In this document: positions 1-10,544 of the stretch, in pieces
Position numbering within the stretch: the stretch's first letter is position 1
Layout of the letters: each line of letters begins with the position of its first letter
Origin: Trichobilharzia szidati
Taxonomy: Eukaryota > Platyhelminthes > Trematoda > Strigeidida > Schistosomatidae
Reading direction: 5' to 3'
Assembly (NCBI GenBank): GCA_944472155.2
Contig: OX235271.1
Span: 94,997,256-95,061,255 of the forward strand
DNA length: 64,000 nt
Notes under the pieces: generated by a model
Databases searched by the model: none
Told to the model about the DNA's origin: nothing
Seen by the model: only the letters and a program-made list of their open reading frames with translations
Made by a program: the position numbers and the translations under genes

Positions 1-90
1 TACGCCTTGCTGATGAGTGCCAACTAGCACGAAACCTAGGTCCAAGGCTTCCTGCCGATTGCCTCTAACCATCTAATACCAGGAAAATCA
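1..90. repeat. Foldback repeat, arm fragment
   Basis: This is a truncated arm of the foldback family seen complete at 25883-26146. It contains the same 'GCCAACTAGCACGAAACC' block and ends in the family terminus CCATCTAATA at about 80-89. The other arm lies outside the window or is lost. Confidence 0.7.
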
Positions 91-837
91 TATAACACTG
101 TTTGCTTTCTAGGTGGTGCTCATGTAGGCAAAACAGCTGGAAGCACAACTACTTAGTTTAGTACTTTGTCTACCATACTTAAAGCAGATTGTTTTCTAGA
201 CTGTACCTGATGCGTGTTTCTTTGTCATTATATCTTTTGTACTTGTATAATAAAGATAGGCTACGAATCAATTGTAGGTTATTAGAAAAGGAGACAGTCT
301 TAGCACTTCAGTTGTAATTATCGAAGCATTTTCTGTGTTTGGTGGGAAAATCCTTTTAGTTTTTTTCTCGTGATGGATTTTTGGCTGACGAATTTGAAAT
401 TTTCTGACAAAGTTGGCCTTGGAATTCTCTTAAAATATATCTAATAGATCAGCTTCTCCACTCCATAAAATAAATGTGATGAAGTACTTTTTGGCATTAA
501 ATCCCCTCCCCGCTGTAAAAACTATATGAAGTTAGAAATTCACGTGGATACATTGATATCAGTAATGAATTGTACACTAAACGTCATCGAGTCTTTGCTT
601 ATATATAAAATAAAGTTATATGAAAATTATTGATCAACTGTAAGTCGCCAACATCGTCCATAATGTCTAACCCAAGGTTCCAGTCAACCTGATGCCTATT
701 TATCAGACAGACTAGGATTTTCGTTTAGCCCAAGTTATGGTGAAATTTTAAATATTATGTTGCATTTTTGTGATAGGAGAGTCTTGGCTGCTACTGAGTA
801 AGAGTAGAATTTCTAGACCAGAAAGCATAAAAATGAA

Positions 838-854
838 TATATATATATATATAA
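838..854. repeat. (TA)n microsatellite
   Basis: A short TA dinucleotide run. Similar runs occur near 58017-58032 and 63023-63038. No function is inferred. Confidence 0.9.
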
Positions 855-1176
855 TGACGACAGATATTTATCACTGACCATAAGCTATGATACGAATGTA
901 TTTATGTGGGTTTATTTTACTTAGAGATTTTTTATGTAGTGTTTTAAACTGACTGGTGACAAAGTGCTCAGTTTAGTTATCGAAGATAGGATGAAATGAT
1001 TCCGTGGTTATCTAGACAGAAAAGCTTGGAATTTTCCAAGCCAGCTGAACTTTCTCAGGTAGCATGCTAGTTATTTTAACATCACTATGTTTTGAGACTT
1101 TATCCGCTAATTTTCAGTCATCGTGCAGTATCCTAAACTAATATCTGAAGTTTTCAAGTATTGATTTTTGTAGGGA

Positions 1177-1302
1177 TTTTGTTTGATTGGTTGGAGGATT
1201 TCATCATGAGCTGACAGCAGTTAGAGAGCCATTGAAAAACCTAGGAGTATTGGACAACTGTTCCTTCCTAGTTTGGGACTCTTCAGCAGTACGTACCCGC
1301 AG
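1177..1302 (-). repeat. Hammerhead-bearing SINE, 3' half
   Basis: Minus-strand copy of the tRNA-headed hammerhead SINE family (called HH-SINE here). Reading the minus strand, stem I strand GTACTG is followed by an intact CTGAAGA core and the stem II sequence, but the GAAA box has become GGAA, so it is probably not catalytic. It abuts a plus-strand copy at 1303, making a head-to-head pair. Confidence 0.7.
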
Positions 1303-1500
1303 AAGTTAGAATTCATGGGCCATTGGGTTGGACCACAGTGGCTTAATGGCCTACGAGCTCGCCTTGAAACCAGAAGGTCCTGGGTTCGAACCCTATTGGT
1401 GGGTGCGTACTGATGAAGAGTACAAAACTAGGACGAAACAGCCGTCCAGTACTACCAGGTTCTCTTACTGATGTCAGCTCACGAATAAATCCTCAAACTA
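1303..1500 (+). repeat. Hammerhead-bearing SINE, near full length
   Basis: Plus-strand HH-SINE copy. It has a tRNA-like head with an A-box-like TGGCTTAATGG and a B-box GGTTCGAACCC (about 1383-1393). The hammerhead follows: GTACTG, then ATGAAGA (the invariant first C of the core is A), a damaged stem II, GAAA, and CCGTCCAGTAC. The layout of Pol III promoter then ribozyme is the same as in Sm-alpha, but the stem I and stem III sequences differ. Confidence 0.75.
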
Positions 1501-1686
1501 ATATCTGAAGTCACATAATTTTACATAAAACGCAGGAGAGGGAAAGACAGGAACTTTATTTAACGACTTTTCAATGACATGTCTCGCCTGTTTAAGGTTT
1601 CTAAATCCCAACATGTTTATTAAAACGCTTTTTACTGTTAGGATAGAATATATCTCAAACTTATGGTTAATCATTGTAACGACCAA

Positions 1687-2241
1687 AACCGACTCGTTAT
1701 AGTCTGAGCGCAGGAAACTTATCGTTGCTCTCTACTGTAGAGCTGACCACAACTTTCTTGAGTTACTCACTGTCACAAAACGCCCGAACGAACATTGAAT
1801 ACGAGGTACTGAGCAATGCCATTAGGCAGCTACACATATCATGTCAGTTTCTAGTACAGAAAATTGCTGAGAATCAAGTGAAATATTCCAAACAAAGTGG
1901 GATCAAACATCCGTCAGCATGAATCAAGCACCAACAATTCCCGCAGACATTTCAAGTTCAGAATCACCTTGGCTCATTTACACAAAGTTCCAGTCACAAA
2001 ACAATACATTATCAATGGCATTGTACAACCACAAAGAGAAGCATTAAAATTAGAGATGAAACAAGAATAAAGATAAATATTAAGAATCAAGTCAACCTAT
2101 GTTAAGCAAACGTCAGAACAGTAATATACAGTTTAGGAGAAAAACAGCTGGTAACCACAAAGTTTGTTGAAACATCCAAATATGTATCAATATTATGATT
2201 AGATCATCCCAGGAGGGATTTTCCAAACAATAAGACTTACC
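1687..2241. repeat. Unclassified dispersed repeat, copy 1
   Basis: This segment matches 37084-37701 in a diverged but collinear way. Shared blocks include 'AAGAGAAGCATTAAA' (about 2036-2050 and 37515-37529) and the ends near 2216-2236 and 37681-37701. It holds no coding domain I recognise, and I see no terminal repeats, so the family is unknown. Confidence 0.55.
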
Positions 2242-2963
2242 TAAAAGCAGACTACTTCGCTTTCTACGAAACATATCCTGATTAGAGATTTAAGCGGTTA
2301 AAGTTTGAGTTGTATCCCAGCCCACTCGCACTTAGTTTTATGTTCTTATGAGTTAACTAAATACACACAGATTTAAATCACGTGATGGTAAAGAAATATT
2401 CTGTATTTTTAGACTACCTCCATCACTCTATACATTTATTATTTCCTTGATTCTTCTAAAGCTTGAAACATTATTATGAAGCATTAATTCACTACCTATT
2501 TATAGTGACAATAGGTATTCAATAAATTTATGATCAACTGTAACGCTAAAATTTTGCGTTTCCGGAATATTAGCTCCTTTTTTTCAATAATCATCCTAAT
2601 CATCTTATGTGTGTGTATGTAAAATATAGATTTGGTTGCTTTGAAAATACCTTAATAAATGTTCTTTCATTTATGGCCGGAAATCCATAATTAAATAAGT
2701 TAACTGTCCTTTTGTTCTTAATATATATCTGTTGAACTAAAAGGTATCATTGTGTCTCAGCTTGCACCTAGTGAATTACCAATGTACGTTTATTGTAACC
2801 GGATGCCATTGAGCTACTTGTAAAGTGACGTTAATCATGCCTAATTAGGTAGGGAAAATTATGAACTGGTTAGCAGTAAGTAGTAACATTTATACTTTGA
2901 ATGTATCAGAAAGCACCTTTTGACATTCGGGTTTACTGTTATACTTTCATTGAGTTTTGCATA

Positions 2964-3722
2964 ATGACTATTTCAAGAACTTTATACACTCCACAAGGAT
3001 ACCACAGATCCTGGAGAGCTGAGACAGCTGTTCAGTTTAGTGTTGAGACCTTAAAAATAGTGAATTCTGTTCTCAGTGGAACAGACAATCAGAAATTATT
3101 CTTGGCTAAATTCCCTCCATCTATTATCCCAGTATTCGAGGCGCAAAATGGAACATGCCTATTTGATATAAATGCAAAATCGTATGATATTGAAAATTAA
3201 TCAGCTCAGGGGTCACCAGAATTCAAATTTCATTACTCAGTTGTGACATGGGTCTATCTGTGTCTCAGAATCACAAAGTTCAACAAACAAAACACAGAAA
3301 AAACTAAGGGTTCATAAATATCCTTTCCCAAGTTTTTGAACAAACAGTTAAGCAAGGTAACTTTTCTTGTAGGCGATAGATTATCTCAAGCTGACATGAC
3401 CATATTCACATCACTGCATCCGTTGTTGATAATTGTATATAAAGAAAAGCTTCAAAAATCCTTCCTCGTGCTGTACGTTAGTACACCACTGATGCAAATC
3501 AACCGGAAATGATGAGGGTTGGGACGTCTATGTTTTGTCTTGAGGCTGCAACAATTTGATGCCAATAAGTATATTGAGTTATGTAGGAAGGTCACTGAGA
3601 CTAAGCCAATCGAGGAAACAAAAAGCTGGAAAAAAGGAAGCCCATGCCAAAAAGAAGACTTCTATCAAAAAGGAATCTATCTGCACCTATGGTGTTACAT
3701 TCTATCTAACTTAAAAGTATAA
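2964..3722 (+). pseudogene. eEF1-gamma processed pseudogene
   Basis: Resembles the N-terminal glutathione-S-transferase-like half of elongation factor 1-gamma, the structural subunit of the eEF1B nucleotide-exchange complex. From the ATG at 2964 it reads MTISRTLYTPQG, then KFPPSIIPVFEAQNG and NAKSY, which fits the start of the family. An in-frame TAA follows at 3198-3200. The same frame resumes with TWVYLCLR and NKQNTEK. In another frame from about 3360 come FLVGDRLSQADMTIFTSL and, near 3543, LQQFDANKYIEL, followed by a lysine-rich linker where eEF1-gamma has its charged hinge. The conserved blocks run on without introns, and stops and frameshifts separate them, so this is a dead retrocopy rather than a gene. 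The C-terminal domain is absent. No poly-A tail or target-site duplication was identified. Confidence 0.8.
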
Positions 3723-3804
3723 CACATCAGATAAGCAATGCCTATGCACCTTCAATTTATTCAGTTAATTATGACGAATTACCTAGTTTCTTCAGCAGTG
3801 TTAG

Positions 3805-4160
3805 TTTGTAGAGATTTGATCGATTCCAAGTTGGATTTCATCATGAACCTACAATAGTTTGAATCGATGAAAAACAAAATCAGTGGATAGTTGTTTTGAC
3901 CTAATTCTAGTTGCTCCCGAAGTAGGTACTTATGAGTTCATCGAGGAACGCTTATAGGACATTGTACGCCATCTCTTGTGACTGATAGGTCAACCGGCTC
4001 GCCTCGTAACTCAAGGGCCTGGATTCGTTATCCGTTAATATTATTCAGTAGACGCTACTGAACAGTCACCAACAAGAGCGAAATAGCCGGGAAGTGGTCC
4101 CTAGTTTTCGATGGTTCTCTAACTGATTTTGATTCGAGAGGTAGTCCAACCTGAAAGTAG
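3805..4160. repeat. Decayed HH-SINE pair
   Basis: Two eroded copies in opposite orientation. The left part (about 3815-3960) keeps the 'GGATTTCATCATGAAC' tail of a minus copy. The right part (about 3985-4140) keeps the tRNA-like head and the 'GGTTCTCTAACTGAT' tail of a plus copy. The hammerhead core is destroyed in both. Confidence 0.5.
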
Positions 4161-5087
4161 TTTGTGTTGAGTAACTTTCAGTTACGAGTAAAAAGGTATG
4201 TGATTTATTGGAAGTTAGCATTAATCACCATATATTATCCACTTCTGAGAGTTTGACTTTAGAAAAGAGGACACTAGTGCCATTCTTTCGATACACAGCA
4301 ATCTCATGGAGTTGGTAATGTATGCCACTTATCATACACATAAAATAACAACACAGCAAAATTTACATAACCATTAATTTCTATGCTTTACTTTTGTTCG
4401 ATGGTTCACAAGATAATCAAATGTTTTTTACATGCACTTTGTTTTTTTTGGCTGAATTATTTAGTACACACATGTAGGTGTAGGCTTATGTGATCGTAAC
4501 GATGAGAAATTTCAATCTATTTTTAAAAAAAAAAAAACAGAACAACAACGATGTGTATACTCATGAGACCATAAAACATGTGTATATTTTATGAACTCCT
4601 CTATGCTAGTTTTCTTTTTATCTCTTATTTTTGAACGACAAATTTGTTCTATCTTTGATTTTAAAGGAATGAAATATTTTCATGGTTGAAATTTGAGTAT
4701 TACATGCAGACAGAAAAAATAATATATTTGTAAAATCCCTCGTGAAATTTAATGTTTTTTCCCTTATGCATATATATATATGTATAATACAAAATATGAG
4801 AGAAGCAATAGAATTTACTAGTATGACTATAACACAGATTCACGCGATTTAACAGATGAATTATTATCTTTAGACTTCAAGTTTTCCATGGTTATGAAGC
4901 GGAATTTGTTTCTATCATGGTTATGTAAACTTTTCCTGTGATCAGATAATGGGATCAGATAATGAAGTCTGAATTATTTGGTGGACAGTAGTCAATGTTA
5001 TGCATACAATAAATACACTTTGGTGTTGTGTTTTTGGTGCTGAAGTTAGAGGTGGACATTTTAAACATACAACTCAAAGAACGTAAT
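4161..5087. other. Non-coding, no recognised feature
   Basis: AT-rich sequence with a poly-A run near 4526-4538 and short TA runs. I see no ORF with recognisable domains and no splice-flanked exon. Confidence 0.5.
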
Positions 5088-5330
5088 AATAATAAGATAT
5101 TTATCATTTATTTTATCCCACTACGTTCCAAATGGGACATTGGGGCCTGAAGCTTTGAGCTGCGGTCTTATTCTTTTTCTTTAAGAGATGAGATTGTTAG
5201 CCTCTCTAGATCTTCACCGAGTCTACTGCCAGTTAAATGAGGTTTAAGGGTGCGTTTTCCTGGGGATTGAACCCTGGATGATGTGGGGCGTGGCTGGCTA
5301 GCATTCTGCCGCTGAACTACCAGCGAACAA
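5088..5330 (-). repeat. tRNA-headed SINE with LINE-like tail (SINE-1)
   Basis: Minus-strand copy. A tRNA-like head lies at about 5255-5330 (B-box complement GGGGATTGAACCC). The body ends in a variant of the 'ATGTTCCACTGGGGAAC' tail typical of the family, followed by an (ATA)n stretch. Related copies are at 7545, 17265, 36232 and 38986. Confidence 0.65.
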
Positions 5331-5837
5331 TATTTGTTTTAGCCAGTAATTGTGCTAAGGTGCTGTTTTAATGATTTTAGGAAGGGTTATTAGGAGCTGG
5401 TGATAAGCAACCTGCATAAGGGAAGTAGTGTGCAAATTTGTTTTACAAAAGAATCATAAAGAACAGGTAAAATTCACCGAGATTTTGTTAGTTTTGAATT
5501 TTTAGGCGTGAAATAAGAAAAAAACTAACTGTCGAAATGATCTCAAGAAAACGGAGAACCTTAGAGGGAAACAAACCACATTAGTTTACCCCCACTAAAT
5601 TAAGCAAAGTGATATTTCCTCTTCCTACTGTTTTGGATACTTATTATTTGTCGAAACACAGAACACTAAAATGATTATTCCACGTCTTGGTATCATACCA
5701 GAGAGTTGCTCGTGAATCCAACCTCCATAGGGAATATGGATAGGACATGCATGAATCTCTCGAATGCTTAGATCCAATTGAAAAATATGCTATTTATCAA
5801 GACAATTTATTTCATCTAGAAACCAATAATTTTTAAT

Positions 5838-6016
5838 TTTGATTACAGCTTGATGCCACACCGTATTTTCAGTACAAGTATGGAATGGTATGGTAGTATG
5901 GTAGCCCACATTTTGCAGGCCAACCATAAATATCGGGTGCTCGTCGGCAGGGGATCGAATCCCGGACCATGTGCATGGTCGGCGAGAGTCCTAACCACTA
6001 TGCCACCGACGGAGAA
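5838..6016 (-). repeat. tRNA-derived SINE (SINE-2)
   Basis: Minus-strand copy. The head reads CGTCGGTGGCATAGTGGTTA (A-box region), then the B-box GGATTCGATCCC. The tail ends in GGCATCAAGCTGTAATCAAAA. The same head and tail occur at 16056-16250 (+), and both ends of this unit bracket the composite at 28448-29396. This is not a functional tRNA gene: a long tail follows the head and no clean anticodon arm is visible. Confidence 0.75.
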
Positions 6017-6639
6017 GCAGCTTACCACTGAATTTCGTAGGTTCACAGAATAAGCACACTATTTTTAATTCATGCGCTCAACAATTAATCTACACAAAAT
6101 CCAAAAGATTTCACCTATTAACTGGACATACAGTATCAATGTGTTTGGGAAAAATATTTTATCTCTAATGAGAACAGAGACAGAAAAGAATTATTAATAA
6201 TAAAATTTCATAAAAATCACTCATTCTTTTCCATATTTAGAAGAACATGAAAATATGCTGCATAGCTTTTTTGATATTCAACTAAAAGGAGGAGAAAATA
6301 GCTCACCTGGAAAAAGACGCATGCGCACTCAATGTTTTTCGCGTGCAGAAACCTAATTAGTTTCTAACCTGTTAACCATTTTTTAAAGATATATCTGAAG
6401 AGCAGAGCGAAGAAGATTATTTATACAGAGTGATTACAAAAAGAATCAGAATGAAGGCATAATTACTTAACTACAGTAGAATCTTATTTTGGTTTTCTTA
6501 AAACATAAACACGAATAAACCAGGGTAATTTAACTGAAATGACAATAATAATAATAATAAAGAAGACATTATATATATAAACTTGTAATTTAACTGGAAG
6601 TGTCATTTAGCAATTGGTAGGAACCATACGAAGCACATT

Positions 6640-6830
6640 TTCATCTAGATAACCATTGGAAAGCCATAGAGTGCTAGACAGCTGTTTCGTACTAGTTTGG
6701 GACTCTTCATCAGTATGCACACACAGCTCCATCAGGGACCGAACCCCTTGACCTTCATGTTACGAGGCCGACATCATCGACAATTTGGCCAGTAACCTAA
6801 GAATTCGAACTTCGGTCATTTTCCCCTTGA
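6640..6830 (-). repeat. HH-SINE copy
   Basis: Minus-strand copy with a degraded tRNA-like head (about 6725-6780). Its hammerhead region reads ATGAAGA, GTCCC, then GAAAC and AGCTGTC on the minus strand. The first core base is A instead of C, so activity is unlikely. Confidence 0.65.
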
Positions 6831-7544
6831 ATTCATATAGTGCAATAACGGATTTTCACTTGTTTCACCTCTTTCAAATGTATTTGTCACACGGATAATA
6901 ATTGTTGTAATGACACTCACTTTTCGGGTATAATTAATCAGTTTCTAGCTAGCACGTTACACAGCATCTCCTCTTGTAGTTCAGAAAAACAAAAACAAGA
7001 AAATCTAGGCGAAAACTTATTTCATGGTATACCTAGAACTTAAGATTATCAGAATGGATTAAGAAGGATTTGTAAAGGCTTATACATTCAGTGATTATAA
7101 TGATTATAGATAATGAAATAATTCTCTAAAATAAAAATTTAGTTACCACATTTATATGAGAATAGCTAGGCTATATAATTGTATGTACATGTCACATTTT
7201 ATTGGTTTGTTGAATATTATTAATATTTCGTGAACTGAGGTAAACTGATAGGTGCCTGTTCACCTTTTTCAGTTAGAAGAAAAAATGGAGTTTTTATTTA
7301 CTATTCATTGAACATCTGACAGTGGAGCTTGAGAAGAACTTGGTAAATGTATTGAATTCACTAATGATAACTTCGTAACGCAGAAGCATGTATCTTTCTA
7401 AATGCAGGCGAAAACAAACAACATTAAGGATTTCTGTTTTTCTGGCTTAAAGTGATATCGTGAGAAATGCGTTACACACTGTGGGACCGTAATGAATGTA
7501 CAGTCCTTTCAGTTGACTTCCTGTTTTTTTGAAAAAAATGTGAT

Positions 7545-7785
7545 GGTATAACTTTTTTCATTTCATTTCGAGTAAAAGGTAAACCTCCAGGAATGAGGCC
7601 TTGAAGTTTAAGTAGGGGTTTAGTTGTGTTTTAAACGGAGTAGGGTTGCTGGCCTCCCATCTTTCCCGGCCTTGCCACATGCTAGGTGAGCTGTAAAAAT
7701 GTGTCAATCAAGAACAAAACCTAGACCACGTGCGTTGTTAGCAAGCATTCTTCTGCTAAACCATCGTCTTTTCAAATAGCACAGA
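7545..7785 (-). repeat. SINE-1 copy, diverged
   Basis: Minus-strand member of the tRNA-headed SINE-1 family. It shares the internal 'GGGTTGCTGGCCTC' block with 17265-17520 and has the degraded head at about 7710-7785. Confidence 0.6.
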
Positions 7786-7837
7786 TTTAGCCTTCGTGAT
7801 CTTACTCTTTATTTACTTTCTCATTTTCTATAGTTTG

Positions 7838-8075
7838 GTTTGTAAGGGTTAGTTATGTTTTTACGAGTTGATCACAGATTGATATCAGTTAGGGAACCAT
7901 TGAAAACCAGGAAGTACTGGACAGCTGCTGTTTCATCCTAGTTTGGGAATCATCGGCAGTACGCACCCACCACAAAGGCTCGAAACCAGGACCTTCCGGT
8001 TAGAAGGCAAGCTCGTATACCATTCAGCCACTGGGACCAGATTCAATGGCTCATGAATTCTCATTGTTTTTATAT
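7838..8075 (-). repeat. HH-SINE copy, near full length
   Basis: Minus-strand copy with tail, hammerhead and tRNA-like head. On the minus strand the ribozyme region reads GTACTG, CCGATGA (second core base C instead of U), a stem II sequence, GAAA, then the stem III palindrome CAGCAGCTG, TC, and CAGTAC. It belongs to the same subfamily as 30465-30740 and 30870-31115. Confidence 0.75.
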
Positions 8076-8479
8076 GTTCTAATAATATCCCTCATAACTT
8101 CCTTTTCTGTTTCACTCTATTAATGAATGACAATGCGAGTAGTTTTTTTATTTTATACTTGTGTATGATGTGCTGATCCACAGTGTTTCACACACTGCTC
8201 TGGTTATTAGTCTGTCTTCTCAACTTTCTTAATCCTATTTATCATGGATCGCACAGAGTTACTGATAATTTACTATCATCTTTAGGTTGAACAACTCAAG
8301 CTGTCTACAGCCCAGGTTTCGTTTTATTTATTTATCTTCAAAAAGTAGCATGTAATGAACGCCAAAGAAATTATCTTTTTACCTAACGTTTATTGTGCAT
8401 TTTGAGTAAATACAAATAACAGCCCTCCAAATCTGTTTTCAAACAAAAAACGCATTATCAAGTATTGGTTATTTTGAAG

Positions 8480-8660
8480 GGATTTTGGTCTACTAGCTCG
8501 CCTTGTAACCAGAAGGTCCTGGGTTCTAACCCTATCGGTGGATGAGTACTGATGGAGAGTCTAAAAATGGGACGAAACAGCTGTCCAGTACTCCCTGCAG
8601 GTTTTCCAATGATTCTCTAACTGATGTCAGCTCATGATGAAAATCCTCCAACCAATCAAA
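8480..8660 (+). repeat. HH-SINE copy
   Basis: Plus-strand copy with the distal part of the tRNA-like head and the hammerhead region. The core is altered to ATGGAGA. GAAA and CAGCTGTCCAGTAC are kept. Confidence 0.7.
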
Positions 8661-8844
8661 AAACGCATTAGTCTCTAGTTAACTGTTATGGCCATGCAAT
8701 TTGAAGGTGTCATTGAGTACAACAACGAAGTATAAGCTATACATTCAGGTGATCTGTGATGTTTTGATGAAAATATGAATTTCTAACCTTATTCGAATGA
8801 GCTTGGTAACTTCAAGATTTCCAATAGATTTTCAATTGTTATTT

Positions 8845-9045
8845 TGCAGGGATTTGACTAACTTTTAGTTCGATCGCCAGTTGATTTCACTTTGAGAACC
8901 ACTGAAAGCCAGGAAATACTGGACGAATGTTTCATCCTCTTCTGGGTCTCCTCACAGTACACACCTATGATCCCACCAGGAATTGAACCCAGGATCCAGC
9001 GCTCCCTGGTTTTCGGTGATTCAGTGGTTCCCTGTCCGAAGTCAG
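8845..9045 (-). repeat. HH-SINE copy, diverged
   Basis: Minus-strand copy with a recognisable tail and tRNA-like B-box complement (GAATTGAACCC near 8981). The hammerhead core is lost. Confidence 0.6.
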
Positions 9046-10540
9046 TTCCAGCGAACTTACACATGCTGTTTTATTTGTGCATACAGACCTCAGTTTATAG
9101 CATAACTGTTATTCATGTTGACCGTTAGTGTCACGTTAGCACTTATTTCACCCAATTTCCTCATATGATCTATTTATTTAGTTCTGCCACATGTTTCCGA
9201 CCAGTTTCGTTCAGAGTTAATCTTAGTATTTCGTCATTCTATAAGAATGATTATCCACAATCATGAAGTCAGTATCTAATCTGTCATATCTGAACAACCA
9301 AAGGAACCATTATGAAGACATTTTAAAAGTAAATACAAGTATGGAGTGGTTAGAAAACAATCTATGTAAATCAAGGTATATTTGCATAATATTCATTCAT
9401 AGATTGGTAACTTGTTTAAATCACATAAGTATCGCAGCCCGGGCAATTACAACAACAACAACAAATTTATTGGACTGGATACAATCTAGAAGGCTTAACT
9501 GATAGACTTGCATTCAGCTCCCCTTGTTATTGATCTACGAGATATACATGTTCATTTTGAGCAGATATATAAGTTCATAAAAGGTACACACCTTTAACAC
9601 ATTATTGCATTCGTTGATGGCTAAAAAAGAGTTACAGAAGATGGTCAATCCATTAGTTAAGTGTATTTGCATCAAAACAAATATATTTTTTCTCTCACCA
9701 TAACTGGTAAGTTAAAATTTGCATGGGTGTGGTCAAATTGATATAAAGTGTTCCAGGTAAGCAAAAAATATGATACAAATAACCAAAAAATAAAAGCTGA
9801 TGGTAGTTGAAAATATTTCTGAGATAGTTCTTAGTCAAACGTCAGTTTATCAGAACATGAATTTAACTCTGTGTATTCAGTAAGCATCGATTTAATGTTT
9901 GCAGCCACACATCACCAGATGAGCAGTAGTGAAAAACAGTTTCTCTTTTCAAAGAAAATATCAGGTAGACTATAGCAAAGAAGTGAGAACATTTCATAAT
10001 TATCTACAGTCAAAAGTATCCCACGAATCTGTCCGGTCATTCATATATGTATATCCGTATCCCTGATTCAAATGCAGATCTTAGGTCTTGAACATAAAAT
10101 CTATGATGTAATTTCAGAATATCAGAGTTCTATTTGAGGTTATAGTGAACTACAGGAGAGATCTGGTTCCAGTCTCATGTGACGTCACAGACCATTTTGA
10201 GTCGACAGTTTCAAATGACTGCCTTGACTATATAAATGAAAAATCCAGTTGTACTGATTTTGAATGAAAACCAGTGAATGAAAATCTGTTGAACCAAGAA
10301 CGCAATGACACTTGTGATTTTGTAGATTCATTTATGAATGTCAGTTTGACAGATGATAGAACTATCTAGTTGTCTCGTCTTCCTGACATATGTCCTGCTG
10401 ATAGAAACCGTCTGTATTTCACGTAACTTTATTCAGTCCCATAGTATCAACGTTGGAGTAACAGTTCACTCTTCACTACCACTTAAAAGTGTTTGTACTT
10501 CGATGTAATTTCAATGTCTGACTCAATATAAGCACCATAT
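9046..10540. other. Non-coding, no recognised feature
   Basis: AT-rich sequence. A 79-codon ORF at 9263-9502 has no recognisable domain. I see no repeat matching others in the window and no splice-flanked exon. Confidence 0.45.
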
Positions 10541-10544
10541 CTTA

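Noticed and set aside
9263..9502. 79-codon ORF as an exon
   Set aside because: No homology recognised; ends in an ACA-repeat-derived threonine run.
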